Shown here: one piece after another, positions 16,923-26,083 of the stretch
How positions within the stretch are numbered: position 1 is the stretch's first letter
Layout of the letters: each line of letters begins with the position of its first letter
DNA from: Promethearchaeota archaeon
GTDB taxonomy: Archaea > Asgardarchaeota > Lokiarchaeia > Sigyniarchaeales > SOKP01
Direction: 5' to 3'
NCBI GenBank assembly: GCA_016926735.1
Contig: JAFGOA010000066.1
Coordinates: forward strand, 36,675-100,674
DNA length: 64,000 bases
Translations under genes and position numbers: made by a program
The notes under the pieces: model-generated
What the model saw: the letters and a program-made list of their open reading frames with translations, nothing else
The model's database searches: none
Told to the model about the DNA's origin: nothing

Positions 16923-17459
16923 ATGAAAACTCACGAAGAACATAAATTATATGGACCAAAAAAAGTCAATATTGCATTAGTTGTTGTAAGTACAAGTCGA
17001 TTTAAAGAGCTGAAGCTTAATATAGATACAACTGATAAAACTATTCCTTTAGTTAAGAAAATTTTAATGAACAAGAATGATATTATTTTAAAAACAATCA
17101 AAATTATACCCGATTCCAAAGATTATATTTTAAATACTTTAGATTTATTACTTAAAAAGAAAGAAATTAATTCTATAGTTTTTAGTGGTGGTACTGGATT
17201 ATCAAAAAAAGACATTACTTATGATATTATTCAACCAAGATTGGAAAAAGAAATCCTTGGATTTGGGGAGATATTTAGATTTTTATCATACCAAGAAATT
17301 GGCTCTTCATCAGTTTTGTCAAGAGCTACTGCCGGAGTAATATTTAATAAGGTTATTTTTTTATTACCTGGATCTCCAAATGCTGTCAAATTAGCGTTCT
17401 GTAAAATAATAATTCCAGAAATTAAACACATGACTTATATAATTAATAAAAAAGAATGA
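16923..17459 (+). CDS. moaB: Molybdopterin adenylyltransferase (MoaB/Mog family)
   Basis: A 178-residue protein of the MoaB/MogA fold that adenylylates molybdopterin before metal insertion. Motifs: IVFSGGTGLSKKDITYDIIQP, GFGEIFRFLSYQEIG, LSRATAGV and LLPGSPNAV. It sits between the two moeA genes, which supports consecutive action in the pathway. It ends 6 nt before the second moeA. Confidence 0.92.
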   Translation: MKTHEEHKLYGPKKVNIALVVVSTSRFKELKLNIDTTDKTIPLVKKILMNKNDIILKTIKIIPDSKDYILNTLDLLLKKKEINSIVFSGGTGLSKKDITYDIIQPRLEKEILGFGEIFRFLSYQEIGSSSVLSRATAGVIFNKVIFLLPGSPNAVKLAFCKIIIPEIKHMTYIINKKE

Positions 17460-17465
17460 GATTAT

Positions 17466-18713
17466 ATGAATAGATTACATCAAATAGGATTTTCAAAATT
17501 ATCTTCAGTTGAAGATTCACTAAAAAAAATATTTTCTGTAATTGGATTAACATCTATAATTCAAATTAATACTAAAGATGCTTTAAATCATAATGTAGCT
17601 AATAATATTAAAAGTATTGCTGATGTTCCTTATTTTGATAGATCTGCTATGGACGGATATGCTATAAAGGCAGAAGATACATTTGGAGCTTCTATAAATT
17701 CACCTAAATATTTTAAAAAAATTGGAAAGATAGAAATAGATGAACTATCAAAAATTACAATAAATTCCTTTGAAACAGTAAAAATATCTACAGGTGCTCA
17801 AATTCCTGATGGGGCCAATGCCGTGATAAAAATTGAGGAAACTGAAATAAAAGGAAATACCATTAAAATCTATAACTCCATAGTTCCTAATGCAAACATT
17901 TCTAAACGTGGAAGTGATACAAAAAAAGGAGAAATCATCATTGAAAATGGTATTCAAATAAAACCAGAACATATAGCATTATTATGTTCTCAAGGTATTC
18001 AAAAAATTAACGTAAGAAAAAAACCAAATATAAGTATTTTCTCCACAGGAAATGAATTAATAGATATAGAAAATACACGTGAAGGTCGACAAATATATGA
18101 TTCTAATACGCCTATGATCTCAAACTTAGTTAGAATTTATGGTGGGATAGTAATTGAAGAAAAAATTATTAGAGATAATAAGGATTTAATAAAAAAAGAA
18201 TTATTAGATGCCTTAAACAAATCAGATATAATTATCTTTTCTGGTGGTACATCAGTAGGAACCAGAGATTATCTTCCAGAAATAATGAATCAAATAGCAA
18301 AAGTATTAATACATGGTGTTGCTATGAGACCAGGAGCGCCAATTTTAATTGCAACCAAAAATAATAAGTTAATTTTTTGTTTACCCGGTACTCCAGTTGC
18401 TTCTTATATCGGATTTTTGATATTTGTAGGACCATCTATAAAAAAAAAAATGAATTCAAATATATTGGATCCAAGAGAAAAATGTGTTGCCATAATTAAT
18501 CAAGATGTTCCTGTTTCTTCTATGGGATATATACATAATTTAAGAGTTAAACTAGAGTTCATTAAAAATTCTCTAGTTGCTATTCCAATCAGATTAAAAG
18601 GATCAAGCCTAATAAGTTCTTTAACAAATTCCGATGGAATTGTTGAAATATTACCCTTTCAAGAGGGAATAAAAAAAGGAGATAATGTAATTGTAAAATT
18701 ACATCCAAAATGA
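17466..18713 (+). CDS. moeA: Molybdopterin molybdenum/tungsten transferase MoeA, copy 2
   Basis: A 415-residue paralogue of the MoeA at 15675, with RSAMDGYAI, STGAQIPDGANAVIKIEE, SIFSTGNE, IIIFSGGTSVGTRD and LPGTPVASYIGF. It ends the cofactor operon. The pairing with copy 1 and the nearby WtpABC importer suggest that the cell handles tungsten as well as molybdenum; which copy prefers which metal cannot be read from sequence. Confidence 0.92.
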   Translation: MNRLHQIGFSKLSSVEDSLKKIFSVIGLTSIIQINTKDALNHNVANNIKSIADVPYFDRSAMDGYAIKAEDTFGASINSPKYFKKIGKIEIDELSKITINSFETVKISTGAQIPDGANAVIKIEETEIKGNTIKIYNSIVPNANISKRGSDTKKGEIIIENGIQIKPEHIALLCSQGIQKINVRKKPNISIFSTGNELIDIENTREGRQIYDSNTPMISNLVRIYGGIVIEEKIIRDNKDLIKKELLDALNKSDIIIFSGGTSVGTRDYLPEIMNQIAKVLIHGVAMRPGAPILIATKNNKLIFCLPGTPVASYIGFLIFVGPSIKKKMNSNILDPREKCVAIINQDVPVSSMGYIHNLRVKLEFIKNSLVAIPIRLKGSSLISSLTNSDGIVEILPFQEGIKKGDNVIVKLHPK

Positions 18714-18765
18714 TATTGTAAATAGAATTCTCACAAGAAATAAATTAAATTCTCTCATTTAAAGA

Positions 18766-18781
18766 AGATTATTGATAATCT
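18766..18781. repeat. Short perfect palindrome after the cofactor operon
   Basis: AGATTAT-TG-ATAATCT, 7-nt arms with a 2-nt centre, located between moeA2 and the MoxR gene. It could be an operator for the next unit or a chance palindrome in AT-rich DNA. Confidence 0.25.
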
Positions 18782-18960
18782 GAAAAAATTCTTAATTTCT
18801 CATTATAAATATATCACCAATAAAACTTATTCAAAAAGATAAAAGTCAATTATATATCTTGTTATAAGCACTAAAATTTTTTTTTTTTTATTTTATAAGT
18901 AGTATTAATTTATTATAATAAAAATTTAAAATTTGTTTTCATTTTTACATTTACATTATT

Positions 18961-19827
18961 ATGAGTACAGATAAAATAAAAGAGATACAAGAAAAATATA
19001 ATATCATTGGTAGAGTAGATGAAATTAGAAAAATCCTATTAGCGCGCTCAGTTGGCAAAAATATCCTTATTGAGGGTGAAGTAGGAGTAGGTAAAACAAC
19101 TTTAGCAGATGCTATTTCTATATATTATGATTCAGATTTTTATCGTATTGATTGTTCTGAAGAGACTCTTACACATAATTTAATTGGGTTTTTTGATCCT
19201 CCATTGGTCATTTCAAATGGATATGTAGAAGATTCTTATGTTTTTGGTCCATTAACATTAGCTATGAAAAATGGTGGATGTCTATTTATAAATGAAATTA
19301 ATCGAATGCCAGAAAGTACTCAAAACTCTTTATTAACAGCTTTAGATGAAAAAATTCTTGAAATACCTAAATTAAAAACAATTACTGCAAAAGATGGATT
19401 TTTCATAATAGCTACACTTAATCCTTCTGCTCATGTTGGAGTCAATGTACTTGGAGAAGCTATAATGGACCGGTTTATTTGGATTAAGCTTGATTATCAA
19501 TCACCAGAAGAGGAACGAGAAATAATTAAACAAGTTTTAGATAATATGAGTAACTTAGATGATAATATTATTGATATTTCACAGAAAATTATTGGAGCTA
19601 CAAGAAAAATAGTATCAATAAGGAGAGGAAGCTCCATTAGAGGAGGTATAGATTTAGCAGCCCTAATTTCTCAATATGATAATCATCAAAGTACTCAAAA
19701 TTGGATAGAAGCAGCAGTAATGGCCTTATTTAATAAAATTGAACTTGAGGATGGAAGTACTAAAACAAAGAACGAAATTATCTCTGATATTGTATTATCC
19801 GTATTAAATAAATCTGATTTTCAGTAA
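18961..19827 (+). CDS. MoxR/CoxD-type AAA+ ATPase
   Basis: A 288-residue AAA+ ATPase of the MoxR/NorQ class. Walker A is GEVGVGKT (39-46), Walker B LFINEINR, sensor 1 IIATLNPSAHVG and an arginine-finger region MDRFIWI. MoxR ATPases work with VWA proteins as chaperones that remodel enzymes or insert metal centres, as CoxD and CoxE do for the Mo-Cu centre of CO dehydrogenase. The VWA partner follows 17 nt downstream. Its place right after the molybdopterin operon fits a role in maturing a Mo/W enzyme, but that is inference; a 247-nt gap separates the two units. Confidence 0.88.
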   Translation: MSTDKIKEIQEKYNIIGRVDEIRKILLARSVGKNILIEGEVGVGKTTLADAISIYYDSDFYRIDCSEETLTHNLIGFFDPPLVISNGYVEDSYVFGPLTLAMKNGGCLFINEINRMPESTQNSLLTALDEKILEIPKLKTITAKDGFFIIATLNPSAHVGVNVLGEAIMDRFIWIKLDYQSPEEEREIIKQVLDNMSNLDDNIIDISQKIIGATRKIVSIRRGSSIRGGIDLAALISQYDNHQSTQNWIEAAVMALFNKIELEDGSTKTKNEIISDIVLSVLNKSDFQ

Positions 19828-19844
19828 TCGATGATCTTTCTGAT

Positions 19845-20939
19845 GTGAAATATCAAGAGAGGGAGAATAAAAGATTACATGTAAGAAATACTGATCTTCC
19901 CTCAGATAGGGATATCTTACGCTTAGAAATTATTAGAAAAAAGAAAAAAAGACCAAGTTACTATCAACATCTGGCAAATACATTAGATTATAAACAAATT
20001 AAAGAATTAACTTATACTGCAATTGAACATAAAAATTTAGAAGCAATACAAGGATTATTAAAATCCAATGTCTATGCAGCCACAGATGCATTAGATTGTG
20101 ATGATGGAGTACGATTTTTTTCAGAAAAGGCAAAAGAAAATTCAGGATTTATGCCTGAAGTATATTTCTTTATCAGACGCCCAATATCTGAAAAATATAG
20201 ATATATTTTCCGAAGATTAGCTCGTCAAAGTATATTATCATCATCTTTAAAGATTACCAGTAAGGGTATAAGAGGATATAAGAGAAAAACTTTACCCTAT
20301 TATAAATTAAATATGGTAGAGTTCAATATAGATGAAACAATTCAACATAATCCTTTAAAAATACAAAATAAATCACTAACTTATAAAGATATATATGGAA
20401 TCAAGAGAAAACGTCAGAAAAGAAAAGTTGTCTTAATTCTTGATACTAGTGGAAGTATGTTTGGGCGACTATTATTAAATGCTGCTTTAACTACTTCAGT
20501 ATTAGCACATAATCTAGATAAAGAAAATTATTCGATTATATTATTCAATTCAACAGCAATGGTTCTAAAAGGAATAAACGAAAAGAAACAAATAAATACA
20601 ATTATAGATGAAATATTAGATTCTGAAGCAGTGGGATTTACAAATATTTCAATTGGTCTTGAAAAAGGATTAAATGAATTAAATAAACTTCAAAAAAGAT
20701 CTAAAAATGAATTTGCTATATTGATCACTGATGGAGATTATAATCGTGGTGAAAATCCCATCAATATAGCTAGAAATTTTCCAAAACTTCATGTTATTGG
20801 AATACCTCCAGATAATAACGCTAATACAGGTATAAATACATGTAAGGAAATTGCAAAACAAGGAAGAGGAAAATTTTTTGCTGTAAATGATTATAAAGAA
20901 ATACCTTGGACCCTAATAAATATTTTAGCTAAAAATTAG
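19845..20939 (+). CDS. VWA domain protein (CoxE-like partner of MoxR ATPase)
   Basis: A 364-residue protein starting at GTG. The first ~190 residues are basic and helical. Residues ~195-364 form a von Willebrand A domain with a complete MIDAS: DTSGS near residue 200, the Thr in VGFTNIS, and the Asp in LITDGDYN. It is cytosolic, with no signal or membrane segment. With the ATPase in front it forms the usual MoxR-VWA pair, in which the VWA protein binds the client and the ATPase supplies force. Confidence 0.87.
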   Translation: MKYQERENKRLHVRNTDLPSDRDILRLEIIRKKKKRPSYYQHLANTLDYKQIKELTYTAIEHKNLEAIQGLLKSNVYAATDALDCDDGVRFFSEKAKENSGFMPEVYFFIRRPISEKYRYIFRRLARQSILSSSLKITSKGIRGYKRKTLPYYKLNMVEFNIDETIQHNPLKIQNKSLTYKDIYGIKRKRQKRKVVLILDTSGSMFGRLLLNAALTTSVLAHNLDKENYSIILFNSTAMVLKGINEKKQINTIIDEILDSEAVGFTNISIGLEKGLNELNKLQKRSKNEFAILITDGDYNRGENPINIARNFPKLHVIGIPPDNNANTGINTCKEIAKQGRGKFFAVNDYKEIPWTLINILAKN

Positions 20940-20988
20940 AGGTAGATGGTTATAAATAACTAAGTGGAAATAGTAATTGACTTGATTC

Positions 20989-21032
20989 TTCTATAATATT
21001 TAAATAGAACAAAATCAAAAATTATTATAGAA
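20989..21032 (+). promoter_or_regulatory. TATA box flanked by a 10-nt inverted repeat, upstream of the winged-helix gene
   Basis: TTCTATAATA (20989-20998) and TATTATAGAA (21023-21032) are perfect inverted copies on either side of a TATA box TTTAAATA (20999-21006). The arrangement is that of an operator enclosing a promoter, possibly for autoregulation by the winged-helix protein encoded downstream (start 21153). Such repeats also arise by chance in this composition. Confidence 0.35.
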
Positions 21033-21152
21033 AAGATTAATTAAAAAGTAAATTTTTAAAAATTTTTGAACAAATTTTTTCTCTTTAATGATCAAAATTT
21101 GCAATATTTCAAAATATAAAAAATAATATTAAAATCAATAAATGAATCACTC

Positions 21153-21911
21153 ATGAATAAATACACTAGGATGTTTTCAATTGGTTTAGAACACCCAAGT
21201 GTTAAGCAAGTTATGGAAATTGCCGAAGAAATTATAAATGATCATAAAATTTTAAATATAAATTCACTCTATATTAGAGCAAAAAAAAAACTAAAAATTC
21301 CTCGTAAAGGACTAAATATAATTATAGAACTTTTATTAAACAATAAAATTTTAGTAGATCGTTCAAGATATACAAAAAATTCGGTTTTATCTAATGATAT
21401 ACGTAAAAAGATTTATAATCTTCTACAAGTTAATATAGGATTACATTTTTCACTAATTAGAAAAATAATTTATTCTGATAATAAATCAGAAAGTTCTGGT
21501 GAACTCATTTGGCATTTGGATATGCTTATGAAATTTAATTATATAAAGAAGGTAAATTTTCATAATTATACTATTTTTATTCCTTCTGATATTGATGATG
21601 ATATCGGTATTATATCTTTTCTTTTAAATGATACTTTGAATAATAAAATAATAAATCTATTGATTTCCAATGATACTCTTAAAAAAAAACAGATACACGA
21701 TATTTTAAAAGAAAAAAGAGAAAATATTAACTACCATTTGAATATACTAATTGATAACGACATAATTCAATATACTGACAACAATAAATTAATCTTGAGA
21801 AAAGATTTAAGAAAAAAAACCATTAAATTATTAAGAGAAATAGTAAAGAAAAAAAAGATAGATTATATGAATGTGAATCAATACACTAATTTAAAGAAGG
21901 AGGAGTCTTAA
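21153..21911 (+). CDS. Winged-helix transcription regulator paired with 7TM protein
   Basis: A 252-residue protein made of two or three winged-helix units. The middle one (about 80-145) has LHFSLIRKIIYSDNKSESSG, WHLDMLMKFNYIKKV and a wing ending FIPSD, an ArsR-like pattern common in archaeal regulators. The next (about 160-215) has NDTLKKKQIHDILKEK, NINYHLNILIDNDII. It is probably a cytosolic DNA-binding protein. Only 3 nt separate it from the 7TM protein gene, which has a strong Shine-Dalgarno inside the end of this gene (GGAGGAG, 21899-21905). This suggests that the two form one sensor-regulator unit. Confidence 0.72.
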   Translation: MNKYTRMFSIGLEHPSVKQVMEIAEEIINDHKILNINSLYIRAKKKLKIPRKGLNIIIELLLNNKILVDRSRYTKNSVLSNDIRKKIYNLLQVNIGLHFSLIRKIIYSDNKSESSGELIWHLDMLMKFNYIKKVNFHNYTIFIPSDIDDDIGIISFLLNDTLNNKIINLLISNDTLKKKQIHDILKEKRENINYHLNILIDNDIIQYTDNNKLILRKDLRKKTIKLLREIVKKKKIDYMNVNQYTNLKKEES

Positions 21912-21914
21912 AAA

Positions 21915-23201
21915 ATGGAAATCAATTGGATTCCAACAGCAATTTCTGATTTTATTGTTAGTTTTATTTGTATAATTGGTACAATTATTATCTTAAAAAA
22001 ATCAAAAATTAGACATCTAAAATCAATTTTTTTCTTCAAATTAACCCTTTTATTCATGAGTTTTTATTCTTTATCCAATGGATTAGCTGATCTATTTATG
22101 TATGAATTGTATAAACAATTCCATGGAATATTCCTTTTTATGTTATCTGTATTTTTAATTATTGGTATTAATTATATCAGAAAAGAAACATTTTTGTCAT
22201 ACCTTTTATTGATTGTTTTTGGATTTGGATTTTTATTAATTTCTCTAAGTTTTACACCAGGTAATATTCAATCGGCTATAGAATCAGGATTTCATAGAAT
22301 TATATGGAAAAATGAGTTATCTATAGTTGGAACATTAATTGAAATTATCACAACATCATATCTTTTTTATTATGGTTTAAAAACACTACAAAATGTTCCA
22401 ATTTTAATTAGAAAAGATGGTCTACTATTTTTCTTTAGTATTTTTACAATTTTTCCACTTAGTATCATAGTATATTTATTTTTCAATATCTCTCCCTATA
22501 ATATAATAATCTCAAATTTTTTCTTCTCAATCGGAATGTTAATTTTTATTATTTCTATTTCAAGAGAGCCTAAACTTTTATATATATTACCTTTTACATT
22601 ATATCGAATTCTTGTAAAAGATAGAGAAGGATATCCATTGTTTGATCATGATTGGGCTGAATCAAATATAAATGAAACGCTTTTTACAGGTTTTATTAAC
22701 TCTGTACAAATTATGAGTGAGGAAGTAATGAAAGTTGGTGGATTATTAGACATTAATCTTAGTGAAGGTATACTTGTTTTACATGAATTGGACTATATTA
22801 CTATAGGTCTTGTTGCTTCAAAATCCTCGAGATTATTAAAAGACTCTTTGGTTAATTTTTCAAACGAATTTCAAGATCGATTTCAAAGAGAACTCAAGCA
22901 ATCAGATAGAGATAAAAACACTTATTTTTCTGCATATGAATTGATTGATAAATATTTCTCCAATTTTCCTTATAAATTTGTAAAAAGTAGAAGAGATCCA
23001 CTTTTCTTGATAAACAAACAAAAGCAAATTCCAATAGCACTTGATAATAAATTAAAAGAGATCTTTAAGGATGAAAAAGACTATAATATAAAAATACAAG
23101 AACTGCTCAAAAATCCTTATGGAATATCAACTTCATTTTTTGATCTTTATGATGAATTGAAAGAAAAGTATAAATTAAAATTAGGAGAAGATAATAAATA
23201 G
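21915..23201 (+). CDS. 7TM protein with cytosolic longin/roadblock-like domain
   Basis: A 428-residue protein with seven hydrophobic segments within residues 1-230, then a soluble domain (about 238-345) that aligns with the C-terminal domain of the proteins at 2-385 and 451-1569: GYPLFDHDW, then LFTGFINSVQIMSEEVM, GILVLHELDYITIGLVASKSS, and LVNFSNEFQDRFQREL. After it comes an ~80-residue Lys/Asp-rich helical tail that the other two lack. It is translated from ATG with GGAGGAG 9 nt upstream and follows the winged-helix gene by 3 nt. The likely topology is 7TM sensor outside/in membrane and longin-like platform inside. The stimulus is unknown. Confidence 0.7.
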   Translation: MEINWIPTAISDFIVSFICIIGTIIILKKSKIRHLKSIFFFKLTLLFMSFYSLSNGLADLFMYELYKQFHGIFLFMLSVFLIIGINYIRKETFLSYLLLIVFGFGFLLISLSFTPGNIQSAIESGFHRIIWKNELSIVGTLIEIITTSYLFYYGLKTLQNVPILIRKDGLLFFFSIFTIFPLSIIVYLFFNISPYNIIISNFFFSIGMLIFIISISREPKLLYILPFTLYRILVKDREGYPLFDHDWAESNINETLFTGFINSVQIMSEEVMKVGGLLDINLSEGILVLHELDYITIGLVASKSSRLLKDSLVNFSNEFQDRFQRELKQSDRDKNTYFSAYELIDKYFSNFPYKFVKSRRDPLFLINKQKQIPIALDNKLKEIFKDEKDYNIKIQELLKNPYGISTSFFDLYDELKEKYKLKLGEDNK

Positions 23202-23240
23202 ATATATATTATCTCTATTCTTTTTCTCCTATTCTATTTT

Positions 23241-23248
23241 TATAAATA
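23241..23248 (+). promoter_or_regulatory. TATA box for the beta-helix protein gene
   Basis: TATAAATA lies ~145 nt before the start codon, which would give a leader of about 115 nt containing the hairpin structure at 23297-23382. Confidence 0.4.
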
Positions 23249-23296
23249 AATGATCTGGAAAAAATTGGTCTAAACTATTTTATAAATGATCTTAAA

Positions 23297-23382
23297 TGCA
23301 CTTCATCTAATAAAAAAACTTTAATCTAAAAAATCAACTGCTTTAGATTTAAGTATAAAAAAAAAGAGTCTAATGAAGTGTA
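23297..23382 (+). promoter_or_regulatory. Structured 5' leader with two nested helices
   Basis: The outer arms TGCACTTCAT (23297-23306) and ATGAAGTGTA (23373-23382) pair over 10 positions (one G-U). The inner arms AATCTAAA (23323-23330) and TTTAGATT (23342-23349) pair perfectly around an 11-nt loop. The outer right arm ends 6 nt before the ATG at 23389 and contains the only purine-rich ribosome-site candidate (GAAGTG), so the fold would mask it. Translational control of the surface protein is inferred. Confidence 0.4.
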
Positions 23383-23388
23383 AGATAT

Positions 23389-25908
23389 ATGAATAAAAAA
23401 AAATTTTTCAAAAAATCAAAATCTATAAAATCCTTTATGGGACTTTCTATTATATTGGTTTTATTTAGTATCAATAATTTTTATATTAAACAAACTAATG
23501 AAAACAAAGATATAATAATCGATGATACTACAAATCTAAAAAATTCGGGATATTGGAATCTTCCCTATATACATATAAATAATGATAACTGGTCAAATGC
23601 CGTATCCCAAGGTTGGTGTAGTGGTGATGGTTCAGTGGATACCCCATATACTATTGAAAATGTTACTATAAATGTAATTAGTTCACCTACTGGAAATGGA
23701 ATTTTTATAAATAATTCTACAAATTATTTTATTATTAAAAATTGTACTGTATCTAATTCTTATAGTGGGAATTGGAATGCAGGAATACAATTAAATAACA
23801 CTTGCAATGGTCAATTGATAAATAATGATTTTTCATTAAACACGGGTCATGGTATAATCTTAAGAAACAAATGTAATGATATTGTCATTTCTAATAATTC
23901 CATAATTAATAATGATCGGCATGGTATACTTCTTGATAATGAATGTAATAATAACATAATTTTTAATAATACAATAGATGATGATGATAAGCTTAATCGC
24001 GGTATATTATTAAGATATGATTGTAGTGATAACATCATCTCAGAAAATGATGTTAGTACACATGAAATTGGAATTTTCTTAACCGTTAATTGTATGAATA
24101 ATATTATTACAGATAATGATGTCACTAATAATTATAAGGGAATGGTTATATCTGATCATTGTTCTAATAATTCTATTTTAGAAAATAATGTAAATGACAA
24201 TGATGTTTATGGAATACAAATGGATACTTATTCTTACAACAACACAATTTCAAAAAATAATGTAAATAACCATGATTGGTATGGAATATATATATATGAG
24301 TATAGTTATAATAACACCATCTCAGAAAATTATGTGTCTTATGGTTGGCACGACGGAATATTTTTAGAACATTGTTATAATAGTACTATTTCAAAAAATA
24401 ATGTTACTAATAATCCTGGTTTTGGTATTGAGCTAACTCATGCTGAAGACAATAAAATTTTAGAAAATTATATTCGTAATACCGGAGATGATGGGTTATA
24501 TCTACACCATAATGCAAATAATAATACCATTTCAGATAATACGCTAATTGGCAATGATGGAGGGGGGATATATGTCTATTGGAACTCTGATAATAATACG
24601 ATTTCAGATAATACTCTAATTGGTAATAGTGGAGAAGCAATATATGTCTATACAAACTGTAATGAAAATAGAATCTTGGATAATCATGTAAGTTATAGTG
24701 CTTTTGGAATATATCTACTTGACTACTGTCATAATAGCACTATTTCAAGAAATACTGTTTCTCATAGTGGATCCACAGGATTCGGAATAAGATTAACCAG
24801 ATGTTATAATAGCACTATTTCAAAAAATAATGTAAGTTATAACCCAAACAATGGTATCTCATTAAATGGTGGTCAAGATGATAAAATCTCAGGAAATCTT
24901 ATAACAAATAACGGAAATCGTGGAATACAATTATATGGGACTTCTCAAAATAATGATGTCTTTGCCAATTTTATATATGGAAATGGTTATGGAATATATG
25001 CAAATCCAACTACTTCTAATAATACCATTTATTACAATTATATTTCTGGTAGTATTATTATTAATGCATTTAACGAGGGTATAAATAACTGGAATAATTC
25101 TGTGGTTGGAAATTATTGGGATGATTATTATGGAATAGATAGTAATAGTGATGGAATTGGTGAAACTCCTTATAATATAACAGGTACAGAGAGTAATAAA
25201 GATTATAAACCATTAGTAAATTTCTTTTTTAGTGAAATACCAAGTGATATCACATATGAAATAGGAACAACAGGTCATACTATTGGATGGACTGTTATTA
25301 ATATAACAAATATTACTCAAACTTATGATTTTAATATTTCAAGAAATGATAATTTATTTGATAGTTTCACTGGTGACCTTGGATTTTATGTTTCATACTC
25401 TATTGATGATCTACTTGAAGGAATCCATATTTATATAGTAACTAGCAATATACTCGATGAGATAAATCCTATAACAACAACAACTATAACGGTTACTAAT
25501 ATGATACCTGAATTTACATCAGTACCTAATGATATTTTATATAAAGTAGGAGATACAGGAAATAATATTTCGTGGATTTTTACAGATATCAGTATAAATA
25601 ATCCTACATATACTATTTCCAGAAATGGTTCTCAAATAGTATCGGATACACCATGTTATCCTGGAGTTTCTGTTGAAATTTCTGTTGATGGTCTTAGTGC
25701 GGGTGTATATGAATATATTATAGAAATTAATGATGGATATGGGAAGTCTAATACAGATATGGTTTTAATTATAGTCACAAGTTCAGCAAAGGGAGATATT
25801 GCAGGATATAATTTATGGATTATTGTTGGTCTGAGTTCTCTGATTTTATTATTCATTATAAAAAAAACCAAATTTCAAAAAAGAACAGTAAAATCTAAAG
25901 GATTTTAA
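23389..25908 (+). CDS. Surface beta-helix protein (NosD/parallel beta-helix repeats)
   Basis: An 839-residue exported protein. It has a Lys-rich N-terminus and signal/anchor helix (about 16-34), then residues ~95-590 made of ~23-residue right-handed beta-helix coils with recurrent N-TISKNNV-type turns and G-I-L/Y strands, as in NosD/pectate-lyase-like families. Two tandem ~95-residue Ig-like domains follow, each beginning P-DI-Y--G-TG. The last 35 residues are D-I-A-G-Y, a hydrophobic helix and a basic end, resembling an archaeal C-terminal sorting/anchor signal. Beta-helix proteins of this type bind or cleave polysaccharides; no catalytic residues can be assigned. It lies outside the cell, attached at the C-terminus. 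Confidence 0.85.
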   Translation: MNKKKFFKKSKSIKSFMGLSIILVLFSINNFYIKQTNENKDIIIDDTTNLKNSGYWNLPYIHINNDNWSNAVSQGWCSGDGSVDTPYTIENVTINVISSPTGNGIFINNSTNYFIIKNCTVSNSYSGNWNAGIQLNNTCNGQLINNDFSLNTGHGIILRNKCNDIVISNNSIINNDRHGILLDNECNNNIIFNNTIDDDDKLNRGILLRYDCSDNIISENDVSTHEIGIFLTVNCMNNIITDNDVTNNYKGMVISDHCSNNSILENNVNDNDVYGIQMDTYSYNNTISKNNVNNHDWYGIYIYEYSYNNTISENYVSYGWHDGIFLEHCYNSTISKNNVTNNPGFGIELTHAEDNKILENYIRNTGDDGLYLHHNANNNTISDNTLIGNDGGGIYVYWNSDNNTISDNTLIGNSGEAIYVYTNCNENRILDNHVSYSAFGIYLLDYCHNSTISRNTVSHSGSTGFGIRLTRCYNSTISKNNVSYNPNNGISLNGGQDDKISGNLITNNGNRGIQLYGTSQNNDVFANFIYGNGYGIYANPTTSNNTIYYNYISGSIIINAFNEGINNWNNSVVGNYWDDYYGIDSNSDGIGETPYNITGTESNKDYKPLVNFFFSEIPSDITYEIGTTGHTIGWTVINITNITQTYDFNISRNDNLFDSFTGDLGFYVSYSIDDLLEGIHIYIVTSNILDEINPITTTTITVTNMIPEFTSVPNDILYKVGDTGNNISWIFTDISINNPTYTISRNGSQIVSDTPCYPGVSVEISVDGLSAGVYEYIIEINDGYGKSNTDMVLIIVTSSAKGDIAGYNLWIIVGLSSLILLFIIKKTKFQKRTVKSKGF

Positions 25909-25923
25909 AAAATAATAATTATC

Positions 25924-25933
25924 TTTTTTTTTT
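25924..25933 (+). terminator. T-tract after the beta-helix gene
   Basis: A run of ten T shortly after the stop codon, consistent with archaeal termination. Confidence 0.4.
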
Positions 25934-26083
25934 AATAGAAGATATAACTGACTCTGATTTTTTTAATAAAATTTATTATCTATTTAATATAGTTATTAAA
26001 AATTAAAACCCACATTCTTTTTTAATAATTATATTCAATATTTTATTTATAACATCACAAAATTAACATAAAGAGATTATATA

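Noticed and set aside
23700-24960. Possible CRISPR-like or simple DNA repeat array
   Set aside because: The repeated words (ATAATACTATTTC-like) reflect protein beta-helix turns of varying spacing; there are no constant repeats separated by unique spacers.
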